A stretch of DNA of 7,757 bases. Source: Flavobacteriales bacterium. GTDB lineage: Bacteria; Bacteroidota; Bacteroidia; Flavobacteriales_F; PHOS-HE28. Below, one piece after another: positions 1 through 6,826 of the stretch. The translations under genes were made by a program, and so were the position numbers. Location of the stretch: assembly GCA_020437875.1 (NCBI GenBank), contig JAGQVR010000133.1, positions 1 through 7,757 of the forward strand, in the 5' to 3' direction. The notes below the pieces were generated by a model, which worked only from the letters and a program-made list of their open reading frames with translations, was not told the DNA's origin and ran no database searches. Every line of letters begins with the position of its first letter. The stretch's first letter is position 1.

Positions 1-80
1 AGCGTGTCGGTGATCACCACGAAGAAGGCGGTATCCGTACCCGTGTTCTGGAAACGGATGGTGTAGTCGATCCATTCGTC
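1..80 (-). repeat. Conserved DUF7619 core block, copy in gene D
   Basis: This encodes DEWIDYTIRFQNTG, then TDTAFF, then VVITDT. It aligns without gaps to 7374-7453 in gene A with 4 mismatches in 80, all at third codon positions (33, 39, 42, 78). Confidence 0.85.
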
Positions 81-1700
81 CTGGCCGATCAGGTAGGTCG
101 TGCCAGAGCCACTGGAGGTCCGTGCGAGCTTGTCATTGGGGTCGAAACTGCCGGTGACGAGCTGCTGGCTGATCGCGGTGTTGTTGGACAGGTCCACATC
201 CGCGTTGGCCGTGGTCAGCGTGGCGGTGGTGGTCAGGGTGGATCCGATGAGGCCAACGTCCGGTGGAACGCGCATGCGGAGCCGCACTTCCCGGTGCTGG
301 AAGGCATTGGTCATGGCAAGGTTCCACGTGTAGGAATTTCCTGCGGCGACGCCACCGTTCGTCATGCTCACGAAGGTGAGCGCAGGATCGACCTGCACGG
401 TCAATGTGGTCGCGCCCGTGGTCGCTGTGGTGAGGTTGTCAACGTCGATGGCATAGAGGATCTCGAAACCGGGTCGGGCTGCACCGTTGGCCATGAGCAC
501 GCGGGCATCCAAGGGCATGCCACCGGTGCAGCTGATGTTACGGTTCGTGAGGGAGGCAGCGGCCACGGTCACGTTGAGCGGGCAACTTTGCTCCACCACC
601 GGGTGCTGCTCCGCGAACTGATAGGTTCCATAGGGCAGGTTCACGGCGTACGTGCCGGAAGAGCCGGTGGAGGTATAGTAGGGTCCCGGAGTGATCTCGA
701 TGACGGTGCTGGGTACGTTGTTCTCTCCGCTGTTGTATGCGCAGTTCGCATTGTTGTCGATGTGGACGCGTCCACTGACCAGGCCACAGGTGGTGCCGAG
801 GTCGGGAACAACGAACGAGATGGAATCGGAGCACGGAGCCTGAATGTCTTCTCGAAGGCCGTACACGTCGATATCGCTCACGACCCAATAGATCCCAGGA
901 ACCAACCCCGTGAATACATGCGAGGCGGTGGTCTCATACTCGTAGGTCAGGTAGTCACAAACACCCGGGTACGGCTGGTGTGCGCTATTCTTCAATCGTA
1001 TCCTGAATGGCGCCGCGACCGGAGCATTGATGCTCAAACTGGCCGAACCGAAGGCACCATTGGAGCATGATCCGTTCACATCCACGATCTGCAATGCAGG
1101 CAAGGTGACCGGTTGGGGGACCTGAAAGAAGAACGATCCTGGACAACCGGTACCATCCTCGTAGTTCACGGTAACGCTCGATCCAGCCGGTGCATCGACA
1201 CCGACCATGTAATAGGCGTACCACGAGCAGGCTTGTGGCCATTCGCCATAGCTGGTCGTATAGCCTGGTGCCTGGAAGGTGTACGGCCCCGGACCGTGTT
1301 GGGTCCCGGTCATGGGATCGGGCGGCATGCCATTCTCGGTCCCGGCCCAGAAGACCACGAAGGGTTGCATGCCGTTGCAGTAGCTCTGCTCGCTAACAGT
1401 GGAATACGGATAGGCGCTCAAGGCCACCACCTCGGCCTGTCCTGTTGCAGTTGTGCCGACGGCATCGGTCACGGTTACGGAATAGATCCCCGCGCCAAGC
1501 CCGTTCTGCGACTGTTCGGTACTTCCGTTGTTCCACAAGTATGAATAGGGAGGCACACCGCCACTAGGGCTTGCCGATACGCCTCCCAGCATGTTCTGGC
1601 ATATCTGGTTGCCGAATGCGGAAACGGAGACCGTGAGCGCGTTCGCACTCCAACTGTTACCTAAGCAGAGTAGCAGTGCCAGAAGATGGGGCCGTTTCAT
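1..1700 (-). CDS. Secreted SprB-repeat / DUF7619 protein, 3' end outside window (gene D)
   Basis: The frame is open from ATG at 1700 to the window edge: 566 codons plus two bases, with no stop. The start is supported by a signal peptide (residues 1-21, MKRPHLLALLLCLG..., probable cleavage after SANA). Further on come an SprB-like Ig repeat (about 22-92, with PYSYLWNNGST and GIYSVTVTDA), two cysteine-containing beta-rich segments (about 95-195 and 200-298), an SdrD-B-like module (about 305-365, DNNANC, EITPGPYYTSTG, GTYAVNLPYGTY), a DUF11-like segment (about 395-512) and the first 50 residues of DUF7619 (from SFDPNDK at 518 through DEWIDYTIRFQNTG at 541-554). It resembles gene B along almost its whole visible length, for example GSCSN, ARPGFE and PPDVGL. 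The missing C-terminus would carry the rest of DUF7619 and presumably a T9SS sorting domain or the module seen in gene B. Probably exported and surface-bound; the specific function is unknown. A 160-bp gap separates it from gene C. Confidence 0.93.
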   Translation of the reverse strand, partial: MKRPHLLALLLCLGNSWSANALTVSVSAFGNQICQNMLGGVSASPSGGVPPYSYLWNNGSTEQSQNGLGAGIYSVTVTDAVGTTATGQAEVVALSAYPYSTVSEQSYCNGMQPFVVFWAGTENGMPPDPMTGTQHGPGPYTFQAPGYTTSYGEWPQACSWYAYYMVGVDAPAGSSVTVNYEDGTGCPGSFFFQVPQPVTLPALQIVDVNGSCSNGAFGSASLSINAPVAAPFRIRLKNSAHQPYPGVCDYLTYEYETTASHVFTGLVPGIYWVVSDIDVYGLREDIQAPCSDSISFVVPDLGTTCGLVSGRVHIDNNANCAYNSGENNVPSTVIEITPGPYYTSTGSSGTYAVNLPYGTYQFAEQHPVVEQSCPLNVTVAAASLTNRNISCTGGMPLDARVLMANGAARPGFEILYAIDVDNLTTATTGATTLTVQVDPALTFVSMTNGGVAAGNSYTWNLAMTNAFQHREVRLRMRVPPDVGLIGSTLTTTATLTTANADVDLSNNTAISQQLVTGSFDPNDKLARTSSGSGTTYLIGQDEWIDYTIRFQNTGTDTAFFVVITDT

Positions 1701-1860
1701 AAGGGGAAGGTAGCTGGTCTGCCGATCACCATTCAGAGCAAATGATCGGTATGGGGCGCTTCATGATCACCGTTCAGTGGTGCCATGGAGCCAGGTCAAC
1801 GACATTCTGCGGGCACGTCCGATCCGGGCGTTGGATGAGCGGTCCACGGTGCTGAAGTGA
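1701..1860 (-). promoter_or_regulatory. Intergenic region before gene D with inverted and direct repeats
   Basis: This is the longest non-coding stretch in the window (160 bp), between the stop of gene C and the start of gene D. It holds a perfect 7-bp inverted repeat, CCGATCA at 1722-1728 and TGATCGG at 1743-1749 (14-nt spacer), and a 12/13 direct repeat, GATCACCATTCAG at 1724-1736 and GATCACCGTTCAG at 1765-1777. GATC cores fall at 1724, 1744 and 1765, about two helical turns apart. I find no clean Bacteroidota promoter (TAnnTTTG with an upstream TTG), no strong terminator and no credible small gene. An operator or an independent promoter for gene D is possible but unproven. Confidence 0.3.
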
Positions 1861-4008
1861 TCATTGCTTCACGAAGCGGGCCTGACCCTGCGGTGTGAGC
1901 ACGATGTAGGTGCCAGGTGCGAGGGAGCGGATGTCCAGTTCCAAAGCGGTGCCCGACCAACGCATCGGAGCTTGGATCGATCGGCCGTCGATACTGATCA
2001 CGTGCAAGTAGGCGAGTGCTTCTTTCCCGATACCGCGCAGGATGATGAGGTCCGTGGCGGGGTTCGGTGTTATGACAATTGGATCGATCGCAGGAGCCTT
2101 GACACCGGTGCTCAACTCCACCACGTGTTCCACGGTATTCGTGGTGATGGGCGGATTGAAGTCGAAATAGATGTTCGCGGTGTTCTTGATGATGTCGCCG
2201 ATCACGATGTCGTTCTTCGGCTTTATACGGTAGCTGATGAAGCCCTGGCTTCCGAGGAGGTCAACAGAACTATCCGGGAGGTTGATGTCGTTGAATGTGA
2301 AGACCAGTTCGCGGTCGTCCCCGAAGGATGGAACGAACGCATGCGATGCGCCGAGGATCTCGATGGATGGGATCATGAGGTCCGTATCGATGGTGTCACG
2401 GAGCAGGACCGTGGTGGCTGGAGCGGTCCCGGTGTTCTGGAATCGGATGGTGTAATCGATCCACTCATCCACATCCACGAAGTAGTGCGTGCCGCTCGAC
2501 CCGCTGCTTGTTAGGGCCTGCTTGTCATTCGGGTCATAGGCACCGAGGATCGGCTCGGAGATCGTCGCAGTATTGTTCGAAGTGTTCGCCTCGGTCGTAC
2601 CATTGGTCGCCGTGGCGGTATGTGTCAGGAACTCATCCAATAGCTCCACCAGCGGCGGCACGTAGGCGTTGAAGTAGCGAACGACTTGACCAAACGGTGG
2701 GATCACGCCCAGTTCCATCGGTCCGCTCCAAATGACGTTCTGAAGATCCTCGTCCAAGTTGACGTTGAGTTCCACATCAGCGCTGTGGAACGAGGAGAGG
2801 TTACGCACGGTCACACTGCCGCCGGTTGGTGCGCCGATCACAGCCGGCCAATGGATCAATACCACCTCAAGGTCGAGCGGGATCGTGTTCAGTTTCGCGA
2901 AGTCAACGATGGGAAGAGGCGTTGTTGCATCGACGGTGAACGGTTGTGGATCAGTCACGGGGCACACCGTGGTCTCGTTGTCGTAGGCCTGCGTGATGGT
3001 GTATGATCCAGATGGGAGCGGGCGGTCGTAGCTGCCATCCATGGCCGTGAACGCGTAGACCGGTCCTGGTTCGATGGTGAGCACCCTGTTGGGCAGTGGG
3101 AACTCGATGCTGCCCTGCAGGCAGTCGTTATTCTCGTCGTGATATACATGTCCAGCGATACCGGTGCATGGCTCCGGGAATTCGGGGATGACAACGGTGA
3201 GGCCGGGATTACAGTAACCATTGGTGCCTGAGTCGCTTCCGAACTGGGGCTGTACCTGATATGAACCGGCTGCGAGGCCGGTGAACGTGTAGGGTTGTTC
3301 CGTGAACCAGAACCAGCCAAGGAGTTGGTCGTTCGCATCGAACAGGTGCCAGCCAGGCAGTGGTCCATCGGCGACGAGGCTGAAGGCGCCGTTATTCTCA
3401 TTACCGCAGGCTGGAACGATCGACCCGATCTGTGGGGTGAACACCGGGTCATTGTTCTGCATGACCAGGTGCACATAGGTCGAAGTACAGCCAAGGCCGT
3501 CGGACACCGTTACTGTATAGGTCTGTCCTTCCTGGAGGTCCGTCCATCCCAAGGCGTTCTCCCAACCCGCCACGGGTGCGGCCATGGCTGCGGAACAACT
3601 CGGCGGATCGATGGTCAGTTCAAGGTCGTCTATCGGGATCACCCAGCTCGACACGATCGCACGACCTTCGCAGGTGCCAGGCCCGCAGGCCTGATAGCCC
3701 TCGAATCCCACACGCACTTCGGTCCCGCCTGGATGTACGGTCGCCGATCGCGTGATCGAGTTTCCGAAGGCATCAGTGACCTCCACGGAGTAGATCCCTG
3801 GTGAGAGCCCATGTATCGCGGGGGTGGTGGCTCCATTGCTCCATTGATAGGTGTATACGCCCCCCGGGTTCAACGCGAGTATCTGGACATAGCCATCGTT
3901 GTTGCCACAGTTAGCACTGTCAGCGATCAAAGTGACATCGAATTGTGCCATGCCATTGACCGAGGCAGCCATGGCGAGGCAGAGTTGTAGTTCACGCAGC
4001 ATGGTCAT
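1861..4008 (-). CDS. Secreted SprB-repeat / DUF7619 protein with T9SS type A sorting domain (gene C)
   Basis: The frame is open from an ATG at 4077, but the signal peptide begins at ATG 4008 (MTMLREL..., about 21 residues, cleavage near NGMA/QFD), so I choose 4008 and a 715-aa product; ATG 4002 is nearly equivalent. In this numbering there is an SprB-like repeat (about 25-90, YTYQWSNGATT, GIYSVEVTD), a second SprB-like segment (about 125-185, YTVTVSDGLGC), a third beta segment (about 195-278), an SdrD-B-like module (about 282-340, GHVYHDENNDC, GSYDRPLPSGSYT), a DUF11-like stretch (about 375-485), DUF7619 (about 489-627, AYDPNDK, DEWIDYTIRFQNTG, NTANIYFDFNPPI) and a T9SS type A C-terminal domain (about 645-715: PNPATDL, SIDGRSI, LAPGTYIV, terminal RFVKQ). 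The sorting domain implies passage through the T9SS and cell-surface attachment or release. It is the most diverged of the four paralogues: the FQNTGTDTAF seen elsewhere is FQNTGTAPAT here. The adhesin-like role is inference. Confidence 0.94.
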   Translation of the reverse strand: MTMLRELQLCLAMAASVNGMAQFDVTLIADSANCGNNDGYVQILALNPGGVYTYQWSNGATTPAIHGLSPGIYSVEVTDAFGNSITRSATVHPGGTEVRVGFEGYQACGPGTCEGRAIVSSWVIPIDDLELTIDPPSCSAAMAAPVAGWENALGWTDLQEGQTYTVTVSDGLGCTSTYVHLVMQNNDPVFTPQIGSIVPACGNENNGAFSLVADGPLPGWHLFDANDQLLGWFWFTEQPYTFTGLAAGSYQVQPQFGSDSGTNGYCNPGLTVVIPEFPEPCTGIAGHVYHDENNDCLQGSIEFPLPNRVLTIEPGPVYAFTAMDGSYDRPLPSGSYTITQAYDNETTVCPVTDPQPFTVDATTPLPIVDFAKLNTIPLDLEVVLIHWPAVIGAPTGGSVTVRNLSSFHSADVELNVNLDEDLQNVIWSGPMELGVIPPFGQVVRYFNAYVPPLVELLDEFLTHTATATNGTTEANTSNNTATISEPILGAYDPNDKQALTSSGSSGTHYFVDVDEWIDYTIRFQNTGTAPATTVLLRDTIDTDLMIPSIEILGASHAFVPSFGDDRELVFTFNDINLPDSSVDLLGSQGFISYRIKPKNDIVIGDIIKNTANIYFDFNPPITTNTVEHVVELSTGVKAPAIDPIVITPNPATDLIILRGIGKEALAYLHVISIDGRSIQAPMRWSGTALELDIRSLAPGTYIVLTPQGQARFVKQ
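2390..2469 (-). repeat. Conserved DUF7619 core block, copy in gene C
   Basis: This aligns without gaps to the blocks in the other three genes. The DEWIDYTIRFQNTG half is conserved in DNA and protein, while the following half (TAPATTVLLRDT) is diverged. It is the most distant of the four copies. Confidence 0.8.
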
Positions 4009-4105
4009 GGTCTCAAAGGGGGGGGACATGGTCGAAGTCACAAGATAGAGAGGCGACTTTCGTTCCTTTGGATGCATGACGGTTCGGGTAGGAACCGGTT
4101 GCCTT
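4009..4105 (-). other. Short intergenic/leader region between genes B and C with C8 tract
   Basis: This is 97 bp from the stop of gene B to the chosen start of gene C. It contains in-frame upstream ATGs for gene C at 4077 and 4029, a C8 homopolymer in the coding sense (4018-4025), and a small hairpin (stem CGGTTC/GAACCG, 4080-4085 with 4092-4097, 6-nt loop) just after the stop of gene B. The hairpin has no following U tract, so read-through into gene C is likely. No ribosome binding site of Shine-Dalgarno type is present, as is usual in this phylum. Confidence 0.4.
4018..4025 (-). repeat. C8 homopolymer near the start of gene C
   Basis: Eight consecutive G on the plus strand (C in the coding sense) lie ten bases before the chosen ATG at 4008. 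For the alternative starts at 4029 and 4077 the tract lies inside the reading frame. Confidence 0.9.
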
Positions 4106-6799
4106 TCACGGAAGTTGGGCCGTTCTTACCGCAGTAGGGATCATTCCCCCGATGCTCTGCAGGATATGATCCCGATCATTCGTTCCCCCGGTGTATTTGA
4201 TCTGGCCATTCAGGTCGATATCGCGCGGATCATAGACCGCGGATACCACGTTCGTTGGGACCATGCCACCGATGGCCACGAGGACCCGGTCACGGTCGTT
4301 GGCCGAACCGGCATACTTCACCATGCCATCCCCGTTGCCATCACCGGGCCATAGTACCATGCGACCTCCGACGGAGGAGCGTGCATCCGTGCCATAGGTC
4401 GACGTGGCCGACATGGTGAAGTCCACCAACGTGTTGGTCGACCCCAATGAGATCGCTGCGTTCGTCATGCAGCCCAAGTGGTTGCGATGGCGGATCGCGA
4501 TGCGGTAAGGTCCTGCCGGAAGGTTGAAGATGAGTGGGCCGGTGCCGTTCGTTGCGGTCACATCACCGTCACGCTGAAGCAGGGCGCTGCGCGTGGCGAT
4601 CACGGAATAGGGAGCGTTGGTACTGCGTATTTCCACCACCACCCAGTCGACAATGGCATCATCGCCGGTCACGGCGAACACCGCCGGTGTGGTCGTTTCG
4701 CCACCTCCGTCACCAACATGATCATATCCCATTGCCGTGTATGGTTCGATCAAGGGCAGAAGACCCGAGGCGCGTAGCCCATCGTTCATGCGTTGCGTTG
4801 CTTCGTCGTATGGTCCGCCGAGTAGAACGCGCGGTGAAAGGACCAGCCCAGGTGATACCACGGTCAGCACACTCGGCTCCGTGATCACAGGCGGGTTGAA
4901 ATCGAAGTAGATGTTCGCGGTGTTCGCAAAGACGCTGCCGGGAATGACCGGATCACGGGGTTTGATCCTGAACGAGACGAAGCCACGGCTTTGCGGTTCA
5001 TTCACATTGCTATCGGGGAGCAGGATGTTCGGAAAGAGGAACTTCAAGGTGCCCGCATCGCGCAACTGCCAACTGAACGTGTGCGAAGCCGCACCGATGA
5101 TGACGCTGGCGGGATCCAGGTCGGACGGCAAGGTGTCCGTGATCACTACATGGAAGGCCGTGTCCGTCCCGGTATTCTGGAAGCGGATGGTATAGTCGAT
5201 CCATTCATCCTCATCAATGGACCAGATCGAGGTACTTCCACTGCTGGTGGTGGCCAGCTTGTCGTTGGGGTCGTACGCGCCGGTGATGGTACGCAGGTCG
5301 GTGGCGCTGTTGTTGGCCGGATCGCCATCGGTATTGGCGGTGGTAACGCTGGCCACGGCCACCAGTTCATACCCGAGCAGGCCCACATCGGGTGGCACCT
5401 GGAAGCGCACCATGTGGTCCCGATGTTGCCAGCCGTTAAGCGCTGACCCATTCCATGTGATGGTGTTCCCCGCAACACTTGTGGGTGGTGGTGTGGCGGA
5501 GAGGAAGCCAAGTGCCGGGTCGAACGTGAGGGTGACCGATGTGGCACCACTTGACGGCGGGGTCAGGTTCCGCAGATCGATCGCATAATGGAATTCAAAG
5601 CCGGGCCGGGCGATCCCACTGCTGAGTGCGAGCTGGACATCCAGCCCAACCAGCGAGGTATCCGGCAGGTTGCGCGTTACGATGTTCGGTGATGTGGCAA
5701 TGGTGAAGGGGATGGGTCCGCCGGTGCAGTGCTCGGCAAGTACCGTGCTCTGCTGTGCAAGGGTGTAGCTGCCCAGCGGCAGCACCAGGGAGTATGTTCC
5801 GAACCCGTTCGTCGTGGTGTAATGCGGGCCAGGGAGTATCTCGATGATCTGCCCCGGCGCCCCGGGCTCGGTTCCCTGCCTCGAGCAGTTCTCGTTGTAG
5901 TCCACAAAGGCCTGGCCCTGCACTTTACCGCAGGTCGGGCCCAGGTCGGGAATGGTGAACAACAGTTCGTCATAGCACTCCGCGCTGTCCCACAAGCCGA
6001 TGATCCGCTGCCGGAGGCGGTATTCACCAGGCGGCAGATCGGTGATCTCGAAAGTGCTGGCAAAGGGACCTATCATGCCTCCGTAACCGGGTGGCACCAC
6101 CATCTCCTGTGAAGTGATCTCTTCCAGGGTATAACTGATGTCCCATGTGCTTGTGGCACTGTTCGCGATCGCGATGCTACCCGTTGGGAAATTCGAACAG
6201 GAACCTTGTACGTCGAGGATCCCCAACACCGGCCACTCGACCGGACCAACGGGAGTCACAGGCCACTGGCCCGTGCACCCATTTCCATCCTGGAAGGTCA
6301 CGTTGTAGGTGACCCCTGGTGTTCCTGGCACGGTGCCCAGGTAGCTGGTCCAGATCCCCAATGGTTCGATCACATCCATGAACTCGCCGTTCAGGAAGTA
6401 CGGTGGAGGGCCCCATTGGACGATGCTCAGTTCCGGGGTGATGATCATGAAGGAGGCGTCCGGATAAACGCCAGGGCAATACGCACGGACAGGCCAGCCT
6501 GAATAGTTCGGGGCGTTGTAGTCAATGGATGTCAGCTCCACCTCATCGGTCGCTTGATCGCTGTTGCCATCGGTCACGGTAACGCTGTATGTGCCCGCTG
6601 GGAGGTTGGAGATCGTCTGGCTGGTGGCCCCGTTGGACCAGAGATAGGAATACGGGCCAACGCCGCCGCTGGCATACGCGCTCAATTCACCGTTCGGGTT
6701 CGTGCACAGCGGCTGCCGATCCACCGAGATGTTCACGGTGACCGCAACCACGCTTGACCGGACCAAAAGGAACGGGATGCAGAGGAGGAGCTTGTTCAT
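4106..6799 (-). CDS. Secreted SprB-repeat / DUF7619 protein with EF-hand/dockerin-like C-terminus, no T9SS sorting domain (gene B)
   Basis: Complete, 897 aa, from ATG at 6799. The start is set by a signal peptide (residues 1-19, MNKLLLCIPFLLV..., cleavage near VVA) and lies 27 bp after the stop of gene A. Domains in order: SprB-like Ig repeat (22-90, GPYSYLWSNGATS, AGTYSVTVTDG), two beta-rich segments with paired cysteines (91-190, 195-285), SdrD-B-like module (288-376, DYNENC, GPHYTTTNGFGTYSL), DUF11-like segment (382-500), DUF7619 (505-643, AYDPNDK, DEWIDYTIRFQNTG, PNILLPDSNVNE, ANIYFDFNPPVITEP). The remaining 250 residues differ from the paralogues: a module with IEPYTAMGY, AIVDWVVVEIR and RIAIRHRNHLG (about 655-800), seen from memory at C-termini of assorted secreted Bacteroidota proteins, then two 34-residue EF-hand/dockerin-like repeats (819-852, 859-892). 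There is no PNP...GxYxV T9SS motif. Export through the inner membrane is supported; the outer-membrane route and the function are not known. Confidence 0.95.
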   Translation of the reverse strand: MNKLLLCIPFLLVRSSVVAVTVNISVDRQPLCTNPNGELSAYASGGVGPYSYLWSNGATSQTISNLPAGTYSVTVTDGNSDQATDEVELTSIDYNAPNYSGWPVRAYCPGVYPDASFMIITPELSIVQWGPPPYFLNGEFMDVIEPLGIWTSYLGTVPGTPGVTYNVTFQDGNGCTGQWPVTPVGPVEWPVLGILDVQGSCSNFPTGSIAIANSATSTWDISYTLEEITSQEMVVPPGYGGMIGPFASTFEITDLPPGEYRLRQRIIGLWDSAECYDELLFTIPDLGPTCGKVQGQAFVDYNENCSRQGTEPGAPGQIIEILPGPHYTTTNGFGTYSLVLPLGSYTLAQQSTVLAEHCTGGPIPFTIATSPNIVTRNLPDTSLVGLDVQLALSSGIARPGFEFHYAIDLRNLTPPSSGATSVTLTFDPALGFLSATPPPTSVAGNTITWNGSALNGWQHRDHMVRFQVPPDVGLLGYELVAVASVTTANTDGDPANNSATDLRTITGAYDPNDKLATTSSGSTSIWSIDEDEWIDYTIRFQNTGTDTAFHVVITDTLPSDLDPASVIIGAASHTFSWQLRDAGTLKFLFPNILLPDSNVNEPQSRGFVSFRIKPRDPVIPGSVFANTANIYFDFNPPVITEPSVLTVVSPGLVLSPRVLLGGPYDEATQRMNDGLRASGLLPLIEPYTAMGYDHVGDGGGETTTPAVFAVTGDDAIVDWVVVEIRSTNAPYSVIATRSALLQRDGDVTATNGTGPLIFNLPAGPYRIAIRHRNHLGCMTNAAISLGSTNTLVDFTMSATSTYGTDARSSVGGRMVLWPGDGNGDGMVKYAGSANDRDRVLVAIGGMVPTNVVSAVYDPRDIDLNGQIKYTGGTNDRDHILQSIGGMIPTAVRTAQLP
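4124..4345 (-). repeat. Two EF-hand/dockerin-like 34-residue repeats at the C-terminus of gene B
   Basis: Codons 819-852 (4244-4345) and 859-892 (4124-4225) encode two aligned units. The first starts GDGNGDGMVKY and the second RDIDLNGQIKY; both continue with a glycine-rich spacer, NDRD, a hydrophobic helix-like stretch and IGGM(V/I)PT. About half of the aligned positions are identical. The DxNxDG and DxDxNG starts match the calcium-binding loops of EF-hands and dockerins. The position-12 acidic ligand is not at normal spacing, and the NDRD five to six residues later could supply it. Calcium binding is inferred. Confidence 0.75.
5130..5209 (-). repeat. Conserved DUF7619 core block, copy in gene B
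   Basis: Aligned without gaps to 7374-7453 it differs at 12 of 80 bases by hand count, so it is further from the gene A copy than the gene D copy is. It encodes DEWIDYTIRFQNTG, then TDTAFH, then VVITDT. Confidence 0.85.
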
Positions 6800-6826
6800 C
6801 GTTGTCCGGATACAGCAGTGATGGGT

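Noticed and set aside
294..1070. 258-codon plus-strand open frame antisense to gene D
   Set aside because: It lacks recognisable motifs and is Gly/Arg/His/Val-rich, as expected of a shadow frame in GC-rich DNA. The opposite strand encodes a clear paralogue of gene B through the whole interval.
1864..2514. 216-codon plus-strand open frame antisense to gene C
   Set aside because: It lies exactly opposite the T9SS and DUF7619 domains of gene C, has no signal or motif of its own, and similar antisense frames occur opposite every gene here.
4040..4052. TATCTTG as a Bacteroidota -7 box for gene C
   Set aside because: It deviates from TAnnTTTG and has no TTG element about 20 bp upstream; with gene B ending so close, read-through is simpler.
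4009..4077. N-terminal 23-residue extension of gene C from ATG 4077
   Set aside because: The extension (MHPKERKSPLYL...) would put a charged, proline-rich segment and the C8 tract ahead of a normal signal peptide. The three paralogues with visible or implied starts begin directly with the signal peptide.
4080..4097. Hairpin after gene B as a rho-independent terminator
   Set aside because: The stem is only 6 bp with a 6-nt loop, and no U tract follows on the minus strand.
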